This document shows, piece after piece, positions 33,017-40,966 of a stretch of 64,000 nt of DNA. A program made the position numbers and the translations under genes. The stretch spans positions 1 to 64,000 of the forward strand of contig VXRL01000081.1 of the NCBI GenBank assembly GCA_009838515.1. The letters are read 5' to 3'. A model generated the notes under the pieces. It worked only from the letters and a program-made list of their open reading frames with translations, made no database searches and was not told where the DNA came from. Source of the stretch: Terriglobia bacterium. GTDB lineage: Bacteria > Acidobacteriota > Terriglobia > Bryobacterales > UBA6623. The first letter of the stretch is position 1; every line of letters starts with the position of its first letter.

Positions 33017-34003
33017 ATGCAATCGAAGTACCCGGCGTTTGACCGTTCGCGTCTGAACATCCGCCCGCTGGCCGAGCGTGCGCACGACATGGATCTCGGC
33101 TACTTGCTGGAACTCGACCAGCAGGTCGCAGAGGCCGACCAGCGCCTGCGGGAATCTCTAGCAGTCATCGCGCCGCGGCTCGTCGCCGGCGATCAATGCG
33201 CGCGGATCTTGATGATGGGCGCGCACGTGATCAAGTCCGGCGTCTCGCGACAGGTAATCGACCTACTGCGGCACGGAGCGTTCACGCACGTGGCCATGAA
33301 TGGCGCCGGCGCCATTCATGATTTCGAGCTCGCGCGCATCGGCGCCACCACTGAGAGCGTCGCGCGTTACATCCGCACCGGGGAGTTTGGGCTCTGGGAG
33401 GAGACCTCAATCCTGAACGATTGGGCGGTAGACGCGGCCCAGCTGGGCTTGGGCTTGGGCGAGAACTTCGGGCGCCGCATCGTGGCCGAGAATTTCCCGC
33501 ATCGCGACATCAGCATCCTCGCCAACGCCTACGAGTTGGACATCCCGGTCACTCTCCACGTGGGTGTCGGCTACGACATCACCCACGAGCACCCAAACTG
33601 CGATGGCGCAGCCTACGGGGAGGCCAGCTACCGGGATTTTCTCGTGTACACCAAGGCGGTTGAGCGTCTGGAAGGCGGCATCATGGTTAGCCTCGGGTCG
33701 GCCATCATGGGCCCCGAAGTCTATCTCAAGGCGCTGTCGATGGCGCGCAACGTGGCGCACCAGGAAGGCCGCCGAATCGCCAACTTCATGACTGCGGTCT
33801 TCGATTTGGTTCCGATCCAAGGCGACGTCCATTCGGAGCTGCCCAAGTCCGACCCGGGCTACTACTTCCGCCCGCACAAGACGATTCTCGTGCGGACGGT
33901 CGCAGATGGCGGGCAAAGCCTGTACGTTTGCGGAGACCATCGCGTCACGGTTCCAGCGCTTCGCAAGGCAGTCTTGGCGGCCGCCGACAGCTGCGTGGAA
34001 TGA
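33017..34003 (+). CDS. Deoxyhypusine-synthase-like protein
   Basis: A 328-residue protein with the fold-defining features of the deoxyhypusine synthase family: ILMMGAHVIKSGVSRQVIDL, then FTHVAMNGAGAIHDFEL (NAD-binding style), SILANAYELDIPVTLHVGVG, and a GGIMVSLGSAIMGPEVYL block corresponding to the GGG region. A Lys near residue 288 (FRPHKTIL) falls where DHS has its catalytic Lys (SWGK). Bacteria lack eIF5A, and known bacterial relatives make homospermidine-like polyamines. Neither fits a neighbourhood of sugar kinase, isomerase and phosphatase, so the function is open. The stop overlaps the kinase start (ATGA), so they are translationally coupled. Confidence 0.65.
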   Translation: MQSKYPAFDRSRLNIRPLAERAHDMDLGYLLELDQQVAEADQRLRESLAVIAPRLVAGDQCARILMMGAHVIKSGVSRQVIDLLRHGAFTHVAMNGAGAIHDFELARIGATTESVARYIRTGEFGLWEETSILNDWAVDAAQLGLGLGENFGRRIVAENFPHRDISILANAYELDIPVTLHVGVGYDITHEHPNCDGAAYGEASYRDFLVYTKAVERLEGGIMVSLGSAIMGPEVYLKALSMARNVAHQEGRRIANFMTAVFDLVPIQGDVHSELPKSDPGYYFRPHKTILVRTVADGGQSLYVCGDHRVTVPALRKAVLAAADSCVE

Positions 34004-34992
34004 CTTGTTCCGAAATCTTGGAACGTTCATCCAGCGTGCGGGCGCTGGTAATCGGCGATATCTGTCTGGATCGATGGTGCAAGTACGATCCCGCGTTGGC
34101 AGAGCCTTCGCGCGAGACGGGAATTCCACGCTGCGCCGTGACCGAGACTGTCTGCACGCCGGGTGCGGGCGGAACGGTGGCCGGCAACCTGAAATCCCTG
34201 GGGGCCGGCCGCGTCAGGGTGATCGGTGCCATCGGCAATGACGGTGCCGGGCGGGACTTGCGGGAGGCGCTGGATCGGGCCTCCATAGAGTCGAACCTGC
34301 TCGCGTTTCCGGACGTACAGACCTTCACGTATACCAAGCTGATCAACTCCGAGACTGGCGTTGAAGACCTCCCGAGAGTCGATTTCGTCAACACCGCGCC
34401 GTTGAACCCGGCCCACGAGCATGCCCTCGTGGGGACATCCTGGGATTGCCTTCAAGAGTTCAATGTAGTTGTCGTGGCCGATCAGGCGGAGACCGCCCAC
34501 GGCGGCACCGTGACGGCCAACGTCCGGAGGAACATCTGCGAGGTGGTGGCCCGATGCCCTGGCGCGGTCTTTGTCGCTGATTCGCGGCGTCGTGTGGAGC
34601 ACTTCCGCAACGTGATCGCCACGCCCAACGAGTCCGAGGCCACGGCTGCTTGTCGCAGGGCATTCGGCGCGGTTGACTACGCCCGCCTGCACAGGTTGAT
34701 CGGAGGGCCGGCAACCGTAGTGACAGCCGCCGAGCGGGGAGCATGGCTGATCGATGATGACGGAGAGCGCCTGCTGCCACCCCCGCAAGGGGTGACAGTG
34801 GTCGATCCGTGCGGGGCCGGAGACAGCCTTAGCGCGGGCTTCGCATTCGCCTTGGCAGTCGGCGCGACAACTGAAGCGGCCTTGCGCTTTGGGATAATCG
34901 TAGCTGCGATCACGGTGGGCAAACGAGGCACCGGCAAGGCCACTGTCGAAGAGGTGCTGGAGCTGGCCGCGACGACTGAGCTGGGCGGGTAA
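34000..34992 (+). CDS. PfkB/RfaE-type carbohydrate kinase
   Basis: A 330-residue ribokinase-superfamily kinase closest in pattern to the kinase half of HldE/RfaE, which phosphorylates heptose 7-phosphate at C1. It has ALVIGDICLDRW near the N-terminus, the Gly-rich substrate loop TPGAGGTVAGNLKSLGA, PNESEATAA, and the anion-hole/catalytic motif DPCGAGDSLSAG (catalytic Asp near residue 275). No nucleotidyltransferase half is fused. The start ATG at 34000 overlaps the stop of the DHS-like gene. The SIS isomerase starts 3 nt after its stop. Substrate by analogy is a seven-carbon or similar sugar phosphate. Confidence 0.82.
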   Translation: MTCSEILERSSSVRALVIGDICLDRWCKYDPALAEPSRETGIPRCAVTETVCTPGAGGTVAGNLKSLGAGRVRVIGAIGNDGAGRDLREALDRASIESNLLAFPDVQTFTYTKLINSETGVEDLPRVDFVNTAPLNPAHEHALVGTSWDCLQEFNVVVVADQAETAHGGTVTANVRRNICEVVARCPGAVFVADSRRRVEHFRNVIATPNESEATAACRRAFGAVDYARLHRLIGGPATVVTAAERGAWLIDDDGERLLPPPQGVTVVDPCGAGDSLSAGFAFALAVGATTEAALRFGIIVAAITVGKRGTGKATVEEVLELAATTELGG

Positions 34993-34995
34993 GCG

Positions 34996-35544
34996 ATGCC
35001 TTTCGCCAAGGACTACAAGCAGCGGCTGCTAGCGGCGTTGGACACGGTCGATCTGGACCGTGTCGAGGCCCTAATCGAGGTCTTCCGCAGGGCTCGCGAC
35101 GAGGATCGCCAGATATTCGTGTTCGGCAACGGTGGCAGCGCCGCGACCGCGAACCACTTCGCTTGCGACATCGTCAAGGGCGCGAGCTACGGCATGGATA
35201 AGCGCTTCAGGATCATGTCGCTGGCAGAGCAGATCCCGACCCTGACGGCCTATTCGAACGATGTGGGTTACGAGAGCGTGTTCGTCGAGCCCCTCAAGAA
35301 CTTCGCGCGGCCCGGCGATATCGCAATGGCCATCAGCGGGAGCGGAAACTCGGAGAACGTGGTGCAGGCGATCAACTACGCCAACTCGATCGGCTGCTAC
35401 ACAGTGGGCCTGAGCGGCCTCAGCGGCGGGCGCCTGCGCCCCAGCGTCGATCTCAGCGTCCACGTCTCGGACGACCACATGGGCCGGGTGGAAGACGCCC
35501 ACTTCGTCGTGTGCCACATGGTCTGCTATCACTTCATGGACTAG
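34996..35544 (+). CDS. SIS-domain sugar isomerase (GmhA-like)
   Basis: A 182-residue SIS-fold protein similar to sedoheptulose 7-phosphate isomerase. It shows FVFGNGGSAATANHFACDIV (the phosphosugar loop), a Glu/Asn region (TAYSNDVGYESVF) as in GmhA, and AISGSGNSENVVQAI (second phosphate loop). The C-terminal His region ends VEDAHFVVCHMVCYHF, which matches the GmhA pattern. It is in an operon with a RfaE-type kinase and a HAD phosphatase, the same three chemistries that convert sedoheptulose 7-phosphate to heptose 1-phosphate. No heptose nucleotidyltransferase lies nearby, so a canonical ADP-heptose route is unproven. Confidence 0.82.
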   Translation: MPFAKDYKQRLLAALDTVDLDRVEALIEVFRRARDEDRQIFVFGNGGSAATANHFACDIVKGASYGMDKRFRIMSLAEQIPTLTAYSNDVGYESVFVEPLKNFARPGDIAMAISGSGNSENVVQAINYANSIGCYTVGLSGLSGGRLRPSVDLSVHVSDDHMGRVEDAHFVVCHMVCYHFMD

Positions 35545-35555
35545 CCGGTGGTCGG

Positions 35556-36434
35556 ATGATCAAGGTGGTGAGCTGGAACATCGGCAAGCGCCATGATCCA
35601 TGGCGCGAGCTGGTGCAGATGGCCGACGACGGTGATGCGGACTTGGCGCTATTGCAGGAAGTTGGTAGCCCGCCCGGAGACTTGGTGGATCGGATCGACT
35701 ACAGCCACGGGGTGTTCTGGAACTGGCAGTTGTGTGACCGTTGGCCGCTTGTCGTGAAGCTGTCCGACCGAGTCACCGTCGAGCCGTACCGTCAAGTGCC
35801 TCCGACCAGCGAACTCGGTGGGGATTTGATCGGAGTCAGTGGCATTGGCACCATCGCCGCCGCGAGAGTGCTCCCGCACGGCAACGAGGAAGAGTCTTTT
35901 GTGGCAGTCTCGATGTACGCAAGCTGGCTTAGGGTTCATCCGTCGAGCAACAGCAGTTGGATCTACTCGGACGCCTCCGCACATCGGATCATTTCGGACT
36001 TGTCCACGTTCATTGGTCACTCCGATCCCGCGAAGCACAGGATTCTGGCTGCGGGTGATCTGAGCATGTTCTACGGCTCGACCGGTTGGAGGCTGTCGCT
36101 GCCGGACCGCGACCGTACGGTGTGGGACAGGATGCAGGCGCTCGGGCTGGAGTTTCTGGGGCCGCAGGCGCCGCATGGGCGTCAGTCAGAGACCCAGCCA
36201 GACGACGTACCGCCGGACACGAAGAATGTGCCGACGTACTCTCACCGGGCCGGCCCGGAAGCTGCAGTGAATCAGTTGGACTACGCCTTCTCGTCGCGCG
36301 GGTTTCACGAACAGGTATCGGTGCGCGCAATGAACGAGATTGAGGAATGGGGATCCAGCGATCACTGCCGCCTGCTGATCGAAATAAAGTGTGACGGCGA
36401 GAGTCGACAGCCGCTGACTGGACCGCCGCGCTAG
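35556..36434 (+). CDS. Endonuclease/exonuclease/phosphatase family protein (last gene of cassette)
   Basis: A 292-residue EEP-fold protein with the family landmarks VVSWNIGKR (Asn), ALLQEVG (Glu), LAAGDLSMFYG (Asp; the usual Asn of GDxN is Ser), QLDYAFSS (Asp) and SSDHCRLLIEI (Asp-His). The start at 35556 is chosen over 35511, which overlaps the SIS gene by 34 nt. It lies 11 nt downstream of the SIS isomerase and is probably co-transcribed. The fold covers nucleases, phosphodiesterases and phosphatases, and the Asn-to-Ser change makes the activity uncertain. A second EEP protein is at 57932-58765. Confidence 0.75.
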   Translation: MIKVVSWNIGKRHDPWRELVQMADDGDADLALLQEVGSPPGDLVDRIDYSHGVFWNWQLCDRWPLVVKLSDRVTVEPYRQVPPTSELGGDLIGVSGIGTIAAARVLPHGNEEESFVAVSMYASWLRVHPSSNSSWIYSDASAHRIISDLSTFIGHSDPAKHRILAAGDLSMFYGSTGWRLSLPDRDRTVWDRMQALGLEFLGPQAPHGRQSETQPDDVPPDTKNVPTYSHRAGPEAAVNQLDYAFSSRGFHEQVSVRAMNEIEEWGSSDHCRLLIEIKCDGESRQPLTGPPR

Positions 36435-36513
36435 CGATGATGAATCACGCCCGCTAGCGTCAGATTGAGACCCGCGGCGGCGTCTCCACTAGCCCGAGTG
36501 CTGGGAGGGCCTG

Positions 36514-37350
36514 CTAGAGCGGAAGCCGTCCGATGCCGATCGGAACACCTCGTCCGATGCGGCCCCGGTTGTTGCGGTCATTGCGCCTCGGATCGGGTCC
36601 CGGGCCGATGTTTGGCCGCGATCCTGTAACGGACCCCAATCCTTGTAGCTCGTCCTCCGAGAAGTGCAAGTCCTGCTCAAGCAGCATCTCGATGTGCGTG
36701 CCGCGGTCAAGCATGGCATCCGCACCCCTGGTCAGCAGAACTTTCGCCAGCCCTGCGGCCGCGCCAGCGGCTGACCCGACACCGAGACCGGTACCGGTCC
36801 TGCCGCCGATCGCACCGCCGATAGTTCCGATCGAAGCTCCAGTCGCGGTGGTACTTGCGATATCCGTGGCGTCTTCCCCTTTCGTTCCGGGCGCCTTGAC
36901 GGTGCCTGTTTCCCGGTCGAAGTTGTCGGGAGACCGGCCATCGAGCGCAGCGGGCCGACCGGACAGGTCGCGGATGACGCCGTTCGGCAGGATCATCTGC
37001 TCGAGGCGAATGCCCAGCTGTCCGCGCCCCTTCACGCGCCCTGGGCGCTTGGAGTGAATCACTGTTCCTGAGACGTTCGTTCCGGCCGGCACCATGATCC
37101 GGCCGTCCACGACGACGGGGTAGACGCTTTCCAGATAGACCGGGTCTCCCGGCTCCGAGTGCTTGGAACTGATGCTGTTGATCATGACCAGCGGGACGCG
37201 CGTTCCGGCCGGGACGACCAACCCTGGAGCGGCTGTCTCGGCCTGTGCCTGAGATTCGGCCCCCGGCGCGGCCGCCGAGTCCGCGGCTTCGCCCAAAGCC
37301 AGGCCAGCGCAGATCGCGATCGCGGGAACGATTCGGACGATTTGTCTCAT
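36514..37350 (-). CDS. Secreted glycine-rich hypothetical protein
   Basis: A 278-residue protein with a Sec signal peptide (residues 1-22). An acidic Gln/Ala stretch follows, then a beta-rich domain (LVVPAGTRVPLVMINSISS, YPVVVDGRIMVPAGTNVSGT) of the kind found in many acidobacterial envelope proteins, with some likeness to TrbI/VirB10 C-terminal sheets. A glycine-zipper segment (about 170-200, SIGTIGGAIGGRTGTG) and an Asn/Arg/Gly/Pro-rich tail complete it. The start at 37350 has GAGAGGG upstream. The function is unknown. It is divergent from the FmdB gene. Confidence 0.6.
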   Translation of the reverse strand: MRQIVRIVPAIAICAGLALGEAADSAAAPGAESQAQAETAAPGLVVPAGTRVPLVMINSISSKHSEPGDPVYLESVYPVVVDGRIMVPAGTNVSGTVIHSKRPGRVKGRGQLGIRLEQMILPNGVIRDLSGRPAALDGRSPDNFDRETGTVKAPGTKGEDATDIASTTATGASIGTIGGAIGGRTGTGLGVGSAAGAAAGLAKVLLTRGADAMLDRGTHIEMLLEQDLHFSEDELQGLGSVTGSRPNIGPGPDPRRNDRNNRGRIGRGVPIGIGRLPL

Positions 37351-37510
37351 AGCTGCTGCCCTCTCTGCCGTGAAGTGCGACGGTCGGAGCCCTTCGCGCC
37401 TCATTCTAACTAGTGAAACGGCTTGCGGGGGCAATGGGTTTCAGGCCGGCGGTCAGCGGCCGCCTGCCGCACGTCCGGGCTTGCTCGACAGTCTGCGGAT
37501 CGGACGATGT

Positions 37511-37519
37511 TGGTAGAAT
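37511..37519 (+). promoter_or_regulatory. Extended -10 promoter element TGGTAGAAT
   Basis: TG-G-TAGAAT lies 64 nt upstream of the FmdB-type gene. The same TGnTAGAAT form occurs at 43066-43074 ahead of another plus-strand gene, which raises confidence that it is a housekeeping extended -10. No -35 at 17-nt spacing is clear. Confidence 0.4.
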
Positions 37520-37582
37520 CGAAAAAGCAGCAGGCGGCTGCGTGGGGCAGGTCGGCTGCTAGCCCGCCAAGGTACCAGCATC

Positions 37583-37939
37583 ATGCCACTCTATGAGTAC
37601 GAGTGTCTGAAGTGCGGCGAGCGCTTTGAATTGATCCAGAAATTCTCCGACGCGCCCCTCACTGTGTGCTCTCAGAACGGCGGCTCGCAGTGCGACGGAG
37701 CTGTGCGCAAGCTGCTCTCCGCTCCGGCGATCCAGTTCAAGGGAAGCGGCTGGTACGTTACCGACTACGGCAAAGGCGGGCAAAAGCCGGAACAGGCCAG
37801 AGACGAGGGCTCTCCCAAGAAGGACTCCAAGTCAGACGACTCCAAGTCAGCGAAGTCGTCCGAGAGCTCGGCGACTTCCGCTAGCGCAGCTTCAACCAAG
37901 CCCAAGGGCGGCGGCGAGTCCGCCTCTGCGGCAGCCTAG
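37583..37939 (+). CDS. FmdB-family zinc-ribbon protein
   Basis: A 118-residue protein that begins with the FmdB/CxxC_CxxC_SSSS pattern: MPLYEYECLKCGERFELIQKFSD, then a second Cys pair and VRKLLSAPAIQFKGSGWYVTDYG. The second knuckle is CSQNGGSQC rather than CxxC, so metal binding by this pair is uncertain. Residues about 66-118 are a low-complexity Lys/Ser/Asp/Ala tail with a repeated SDDSKS-like unit. The family is widespread and annotated as a regulatory or ribosome-associated zinc ribbon, but the role is unsettled. It follows an extended -10. Confidence 0.85.
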   Translation: MPLYEYECLKCGERFELIQKFSDAPLTVCSQNGGSQCDGAVRKLLSAPAIQFKGSGWYVTDYGKGGQKPEQARDEGSPKKDSKSDDSKSAKSSESSATSASAASTKPKGGGESASAAA

Positions 37940-37956
37940 CGCAAAGCGTCGGCGCA

Positions 37957-39855
37957 TCAAGCTGGCAGGGCGAATGCCTGCAATGCGTCCGTGAACTTGT
38001 GGCTGAGCTTGTTCCCGCCACCGGCCGCGATGACTACGAACTGCCGCCCGGAGTCGGGGCCTTCGTATGTCATCGGGTTGGCATGGCCGCTGCCGTCGAG
38101 TTCGGCCTCCCACAGCACGCTGCCTGTATCTGCGTCAAACGCCCGGAACCGGCGGTCGTTACTCCCTGCGATAAACAGCAGGCCTCCCGCTGTGACGATC
38201 GGCCCTCCCATGTTGATCGTGCCTGTGACTGGCACGCCGCGGGCAGTCAGCTCGGGGACTTCGCCGAGCGGGACTTGCCAGTCATAGTCGCCTGTCGCGA
38301 GATTGATCGAGCTCAGAACTCCCCAGGGCGGCTGTTGGCACGGCCAGAGCGTCTGCGGATCCCAGAACTTGTTCTGGCGCACGTCGATTCGCTTGCGGCG
38401 GTAGGTCACTGATTCGCTCAAGCCTTCGCGCGTGATGATCTCGCGACCGACCGGGCGGCCAGGCTGCTCCGCCCTTCGGGCCTCCATCACGACGATGTCC
38501 GCGAGGTTGGTCCCGTTGATAAAGAAGCGGCCGGTCTTCGGATCGAAACAGCCTCCGCCCCATTCCCCGCCGCCTTGGTTGCACGGAAAGATGATCACGC
38601 CTCGTTCCGTGCCCGGGTGGTACAGCGGCGCGATCTGGTAGCGCGCGGCAAGTTCCTTGGCCCACCGATGGTGCTCGGGCGTTACCGTGGACAGTTCGTC
38701 TGGAGACATCGATTGCCTCACGAACGGGGCTGGCTTGGCCGGAACGGGCTGCGTCGCTGCCGGCTGCTCGCCGGGAGCGCAGTGTTGCGGAACGGGAACT
38801 TCGTCGATCTCAAACAGCGGCTCGCCAGTCTCGCGGTGCAGCACGTACGCAAAGCCCTGCTTGCTGGTCTGCACCACGGCCGGGATCGTGCCGCCGTCGC
38901 GCTGGATGTCGCAGAGCACCGGCTGGGCGCACAGGTCGTAGTCCCAGATGTCGTGGTGGGTGGCTTGGAAGTGCCAGACGTACTCCCCGCTCGAGGCATC
39001 TAACGCCAGCACGCAGTTGGAGTACAGGTTGTCTCCGGCGCGATCGGCCCCGTAATAGTCATAGGTCGGCGAATCGGTAGGCACGAACAATAGGCCGCGT
39101 TCGATGTCCGCACTGAGTGGAGGCCAGGCGACTCCGCCACGGCGTTGCTTCCAAGAGTCCCCTTCCCATGTCTGCTTGGCCGACCTGTCATCCGGCGGCA
39201 CTTTGTGCCTGGTCCAGGCCAGCTTGCCGCTGCGGACATCGAAGGCTCGCAGGGTCGGTACGTTTCCTCCGATGATTGCCAAGTCGCCCGCGATCGTCGG
39301 CGGAGAAGTCAGTCGTGCGCCGACGCTTACCGTCCCGCTGTCGCCGAAATCGGCGCAGGGCTTCCCGGTCGATGGATCCAGCGCGATGAGGCGCCCGTCC
39401 AGCGTGCCGTGCAGCAGCCGCCGCTCAGAGCCACTGCGCCAGAGGCTAACGCCGCGATTGGCCCAGAGGTTGTAGCGCTTGGCCAGATCGAGGCCCGGAT
39501 CGAACGCCCAGCGCTCGCTCCCGGTCTCAGGGTCTAGCGCTAGCACTCGGTTGAACGGCGTGGCGACGTACAGCAAGCCGTCTGCCATCAATGGCGTGCA
39601 CTCGTACGCGGTCCGGGTGGGGTTGCGAGAGCCGTCGCTGACCTCCCCGCAGCGATGTGTCCACGCCAATTGGAGTTCAGCGACATTGGCGCGGTGGATC
39701 TGGGCCAGCGGACTGTACCGCGTCCCGCCAGCTTCGCGGCCCCACTCGGGCCACTCGCCGGCGGTAGACCGGCCGCAGGAAGTGGTCAGCGAACCTAGTG
39801 CGATGGCACTTCCGAGGCTTGCGCTGAAATCGCGGCGGGTGAGCGGTGCGGCCAT
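37957..39855 (-). CDS. PQQ-dependent quinoprotein dehydrogenase (glucose/alcohol-type)
   Basis: A 632-residue exported quinoprotein. The N-terminus has a twin-arginine motif (LTRRDFSASLG) and a Cys after LTTS, compatible with a Tat lipoprotein. The propeller starts EWPEWGREAGGTRYSPLAQI and includes ELQLAWTHRCG, YVATPFNRVLALDPETG, DLCAQPVLCDIQRDG and the C-terminal INMGGPIVTAGGLLFIAG. This is the membrane-type glucose dehydrogenase/PQQ family, which oxidises sugars or alcohols with electrons passed to cytochrome or quinone. No PQQ biosynthesis genes are in the window. A TATAGG lies only 5 nt upstream of the ATG. Confidence 0.88.
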   Translation of the reverse strand: MAAPLTRRDFSASLGSAIALGSLTTSCGRSTAGEWPEWGREAGGTRYSPLAQIHRANVAELQLAWTHRCGEVSDGSRNPTRTAYECTPLMADGLLYVATPFNRVLALDPETGSERWAFDPGLDLAKRYNLWANRGVSLWRSGSERRLLHGTLDGRLIALDPSTGKPCADFGDSGTVSVGARLTSPPTIAGDLAIIGGNVPTLRAFDVRSGKLAWTRHKVPPDDRSAKQTWEGDSWKQRRGGVAWPPLSADIERGLLFVPTDSPTYDYYGADRAGDNLYSNCVLALDASSGEYVWHFQATHHDIWDYDLCAQPVLCDIQRDGGTIPAVVQTSKQGFAYVLHRETGEPLFEIDEVPVPQHCAPGEQPAATQPVPAKPAPFVRQSMSPDELSTVTPEHHRWAKELAARYQIAPLYHPGTERGVIIFPCNQGGGEWGGGCFDPKTGRFFINGTNLADIVVMEARRAEQPGRPVGREIITREGLSESVTYRRKRIDVRQNKFWDPQTLWPCQQPPWGVLSSINLATGDYDWQVPLGEVPELTARGVPVTGTINMGGPIVTAGGLLFIAGSNDRRFRAFDADTGSVLWEAELDGSGHANPMTYEGPDSGRQFVVIAAGGGNKLSHKFTDALQAFALPA

Positions 39856-39899
39856 CGCAACCTATAGTGGCCGCTTGCGCGGCTAAGATGCAATCCGCG

Positions 39900-40526
39900 C
39901 TAGCGCCTGCCCCCGTTGGAGACCAGTGCAAGGAACTCTTCCCTAGTCTTCGGATTGTCGCGGAACACGCCCAGCATCGCGCTCGTGATCGTCGCCGAGT
40001 GCTGCTTTTCCACGCCGCGCATCATCATGCACAGGTGTTGGGCTTCGCAGACCACTCCGACTCCGGCAGGTTGAATCGCGCCTTGGATCGTTTCCGCCAC
40101 TTGCTGCGTCAGGCGTTCCTGGATCTGCAAGCGACGGGCGAAGATGTCGACGATCCGCGCCGTCTTGCTCAGGCCGATGACTTTCTTCTGGGGGATGTAG
40201 GCGATGTGCATGCGGCCGAAGAACGGCAGCATGTGATGCTCGCACAGCGAGAACACCTCGATGTCCTTGACGATGACCATCTCGTCGTAGGTGCAGTCGA
40301 ACATCGCCGATTGCAACACTACGTCGGGGTCTTGGTCGTAGCCTTGGGTCAGCTCGCGCATGACCCTCGCGTAGCGCACGGGAGTTTCGCGCAAGCCATC
40401 CCGGTCAATGTCTTCGCCCAAGCTTCCAAGAATGTGCTCTGCGCAGGCCTCGATTGGGTCCGGAGAGTCGGAGCGGGGCTCTGGCGTGGAGCCTTCTGCG
40501 GCTCCATACGGGTCGAAGCGTTTCAT
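39900..40526 (-). CDS. folE: GTP cyclohydrolase I
   Basis: A 208-residue FolE, catalysing GTP to 7,8-dihydroneopterin triphosphate. The zinc ligands are in VFSLCEHHMLPFFG (Cys, His) and AQHLCMMMRGV (Cys). Other family blocks are GLRETPVRYARVM, IPQKKVIGLSKTARIVD, RRLQIQERLTQQVAETI and the ATITSAMLGVFRD end. The start at 40526 overlaps the stop of the upstream PTPS gene (ATGA), giving a three-gene coupled operon: PTPS (Glu form), PTPS (Cys form), folE. It supplies substrate for the two PTPS enzymes. Confidence 0.95.
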   Translation of the reverse strand: MKRFDPYGAAEGSTPEPRSDSPDPIEACAEHILGSLGEDIDRDGLRETPVRYARVMRELTQGYDQDPDVVLQSAMFDCTYDEMVIVKDIEVFSLCEHHMLPFFGRMHIAYIPQKKVIGLSKTARIVDIFARRLQIQERLTQQVAETIQGAIQPAGVGVVCEAQHLCMMMRGVEKQHSATITSAMLGVFRDNPKTREEFLALVSNGGRR

Positions 40527-40966
40527 GACAGGTCGGTGGCGGCAGTCCGTGCGTTGCGAAAGCTGTTGCGCGGGGTCTCTTCCAAGCGCAGGCTGGCCAA
40601 GCGCAGGGACTGGCCGGGAAAATAGTCGGGCCACGCCGCGCGCAGCCAGCCCTCGATCACAACCAGCAGGTTCTCGGAAGTCGGGACAAGCTCGCCGAAT
40701 TCAGTGATTTCCGAATTGAGATGGGTGTGGTCAACGCGCCGGATGACCGCTCCTTGGACCCAGCGGTCCATGGCTGACCGCTGCACGACCATGCCGCTGC
40801 GCGGGTCTGGCTCGCCTTGGAGGCTGACCTCGAGGGAGTAGTTGTGTCCGTGTCCGAACGGGTTGGCGCACTTTCCGAAGATCTCGCGATTGCGCTCTTC
40901 GCTCAGCGAGGGCGCGCACAGCCGGTGCGAGGCGGCGAAGCCGTACCGTTTGGTGAGCGTAGTCAC
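40523..40966 (-). CDS. 6-pyruvoyl-tetrahydropterin synthase/QueD family, Cys-type
   Basis: A 147-residue PTPS-fold enzyme with zinc-binding His in FAASHRL and GHGHNYSLEV, and the catalytic Cys in FGKCANPFGHGHNY. The spacing matches the animal-type PTPS motif (KCxNPxGHGHNY). A Asp-His pair (RRVDHTHLN) and the Glu near VPTSENLLVVIEGW follow. It converts dihydroneopterin triphosphate, either to 6-pyruvoyl-tetrahydropterin or to carboxytetrahydropterin for queuosine. The operon contains no queC/queE. It overlaps the next PTPS gene and folE. Confidence 0.85.
   Translation of the reverse strand: MTTLTKRYGFAASHRLCAPSLSEERNREIFGKCANPFGHGHNYSLEVSLQGEPDPRSGMVVQRSAMDRWVQGAVIRRVDHTHLNSEITEFGELVPTSENLLVVIEGWLRAAWPDYFPGQSLRLASLRLEETPRNSFRNARTAATDLS

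Noticed and set aside
34996..35544. Naming the SIS and kinase genes gmhA and hldE
   Set aside because: Motifs match, but the lack of a nucleotidyltransferase and the DHS-like partner make canonical ADP-heptose synthesis unproven, so no symbols were given.
36514..37350. Type IV secretion VirB10/TrbI homologue
   Set aside because: Only a short beta-rich stretch is similar. There is no inner-membrane anchor pattern and no other secretion genes are present.
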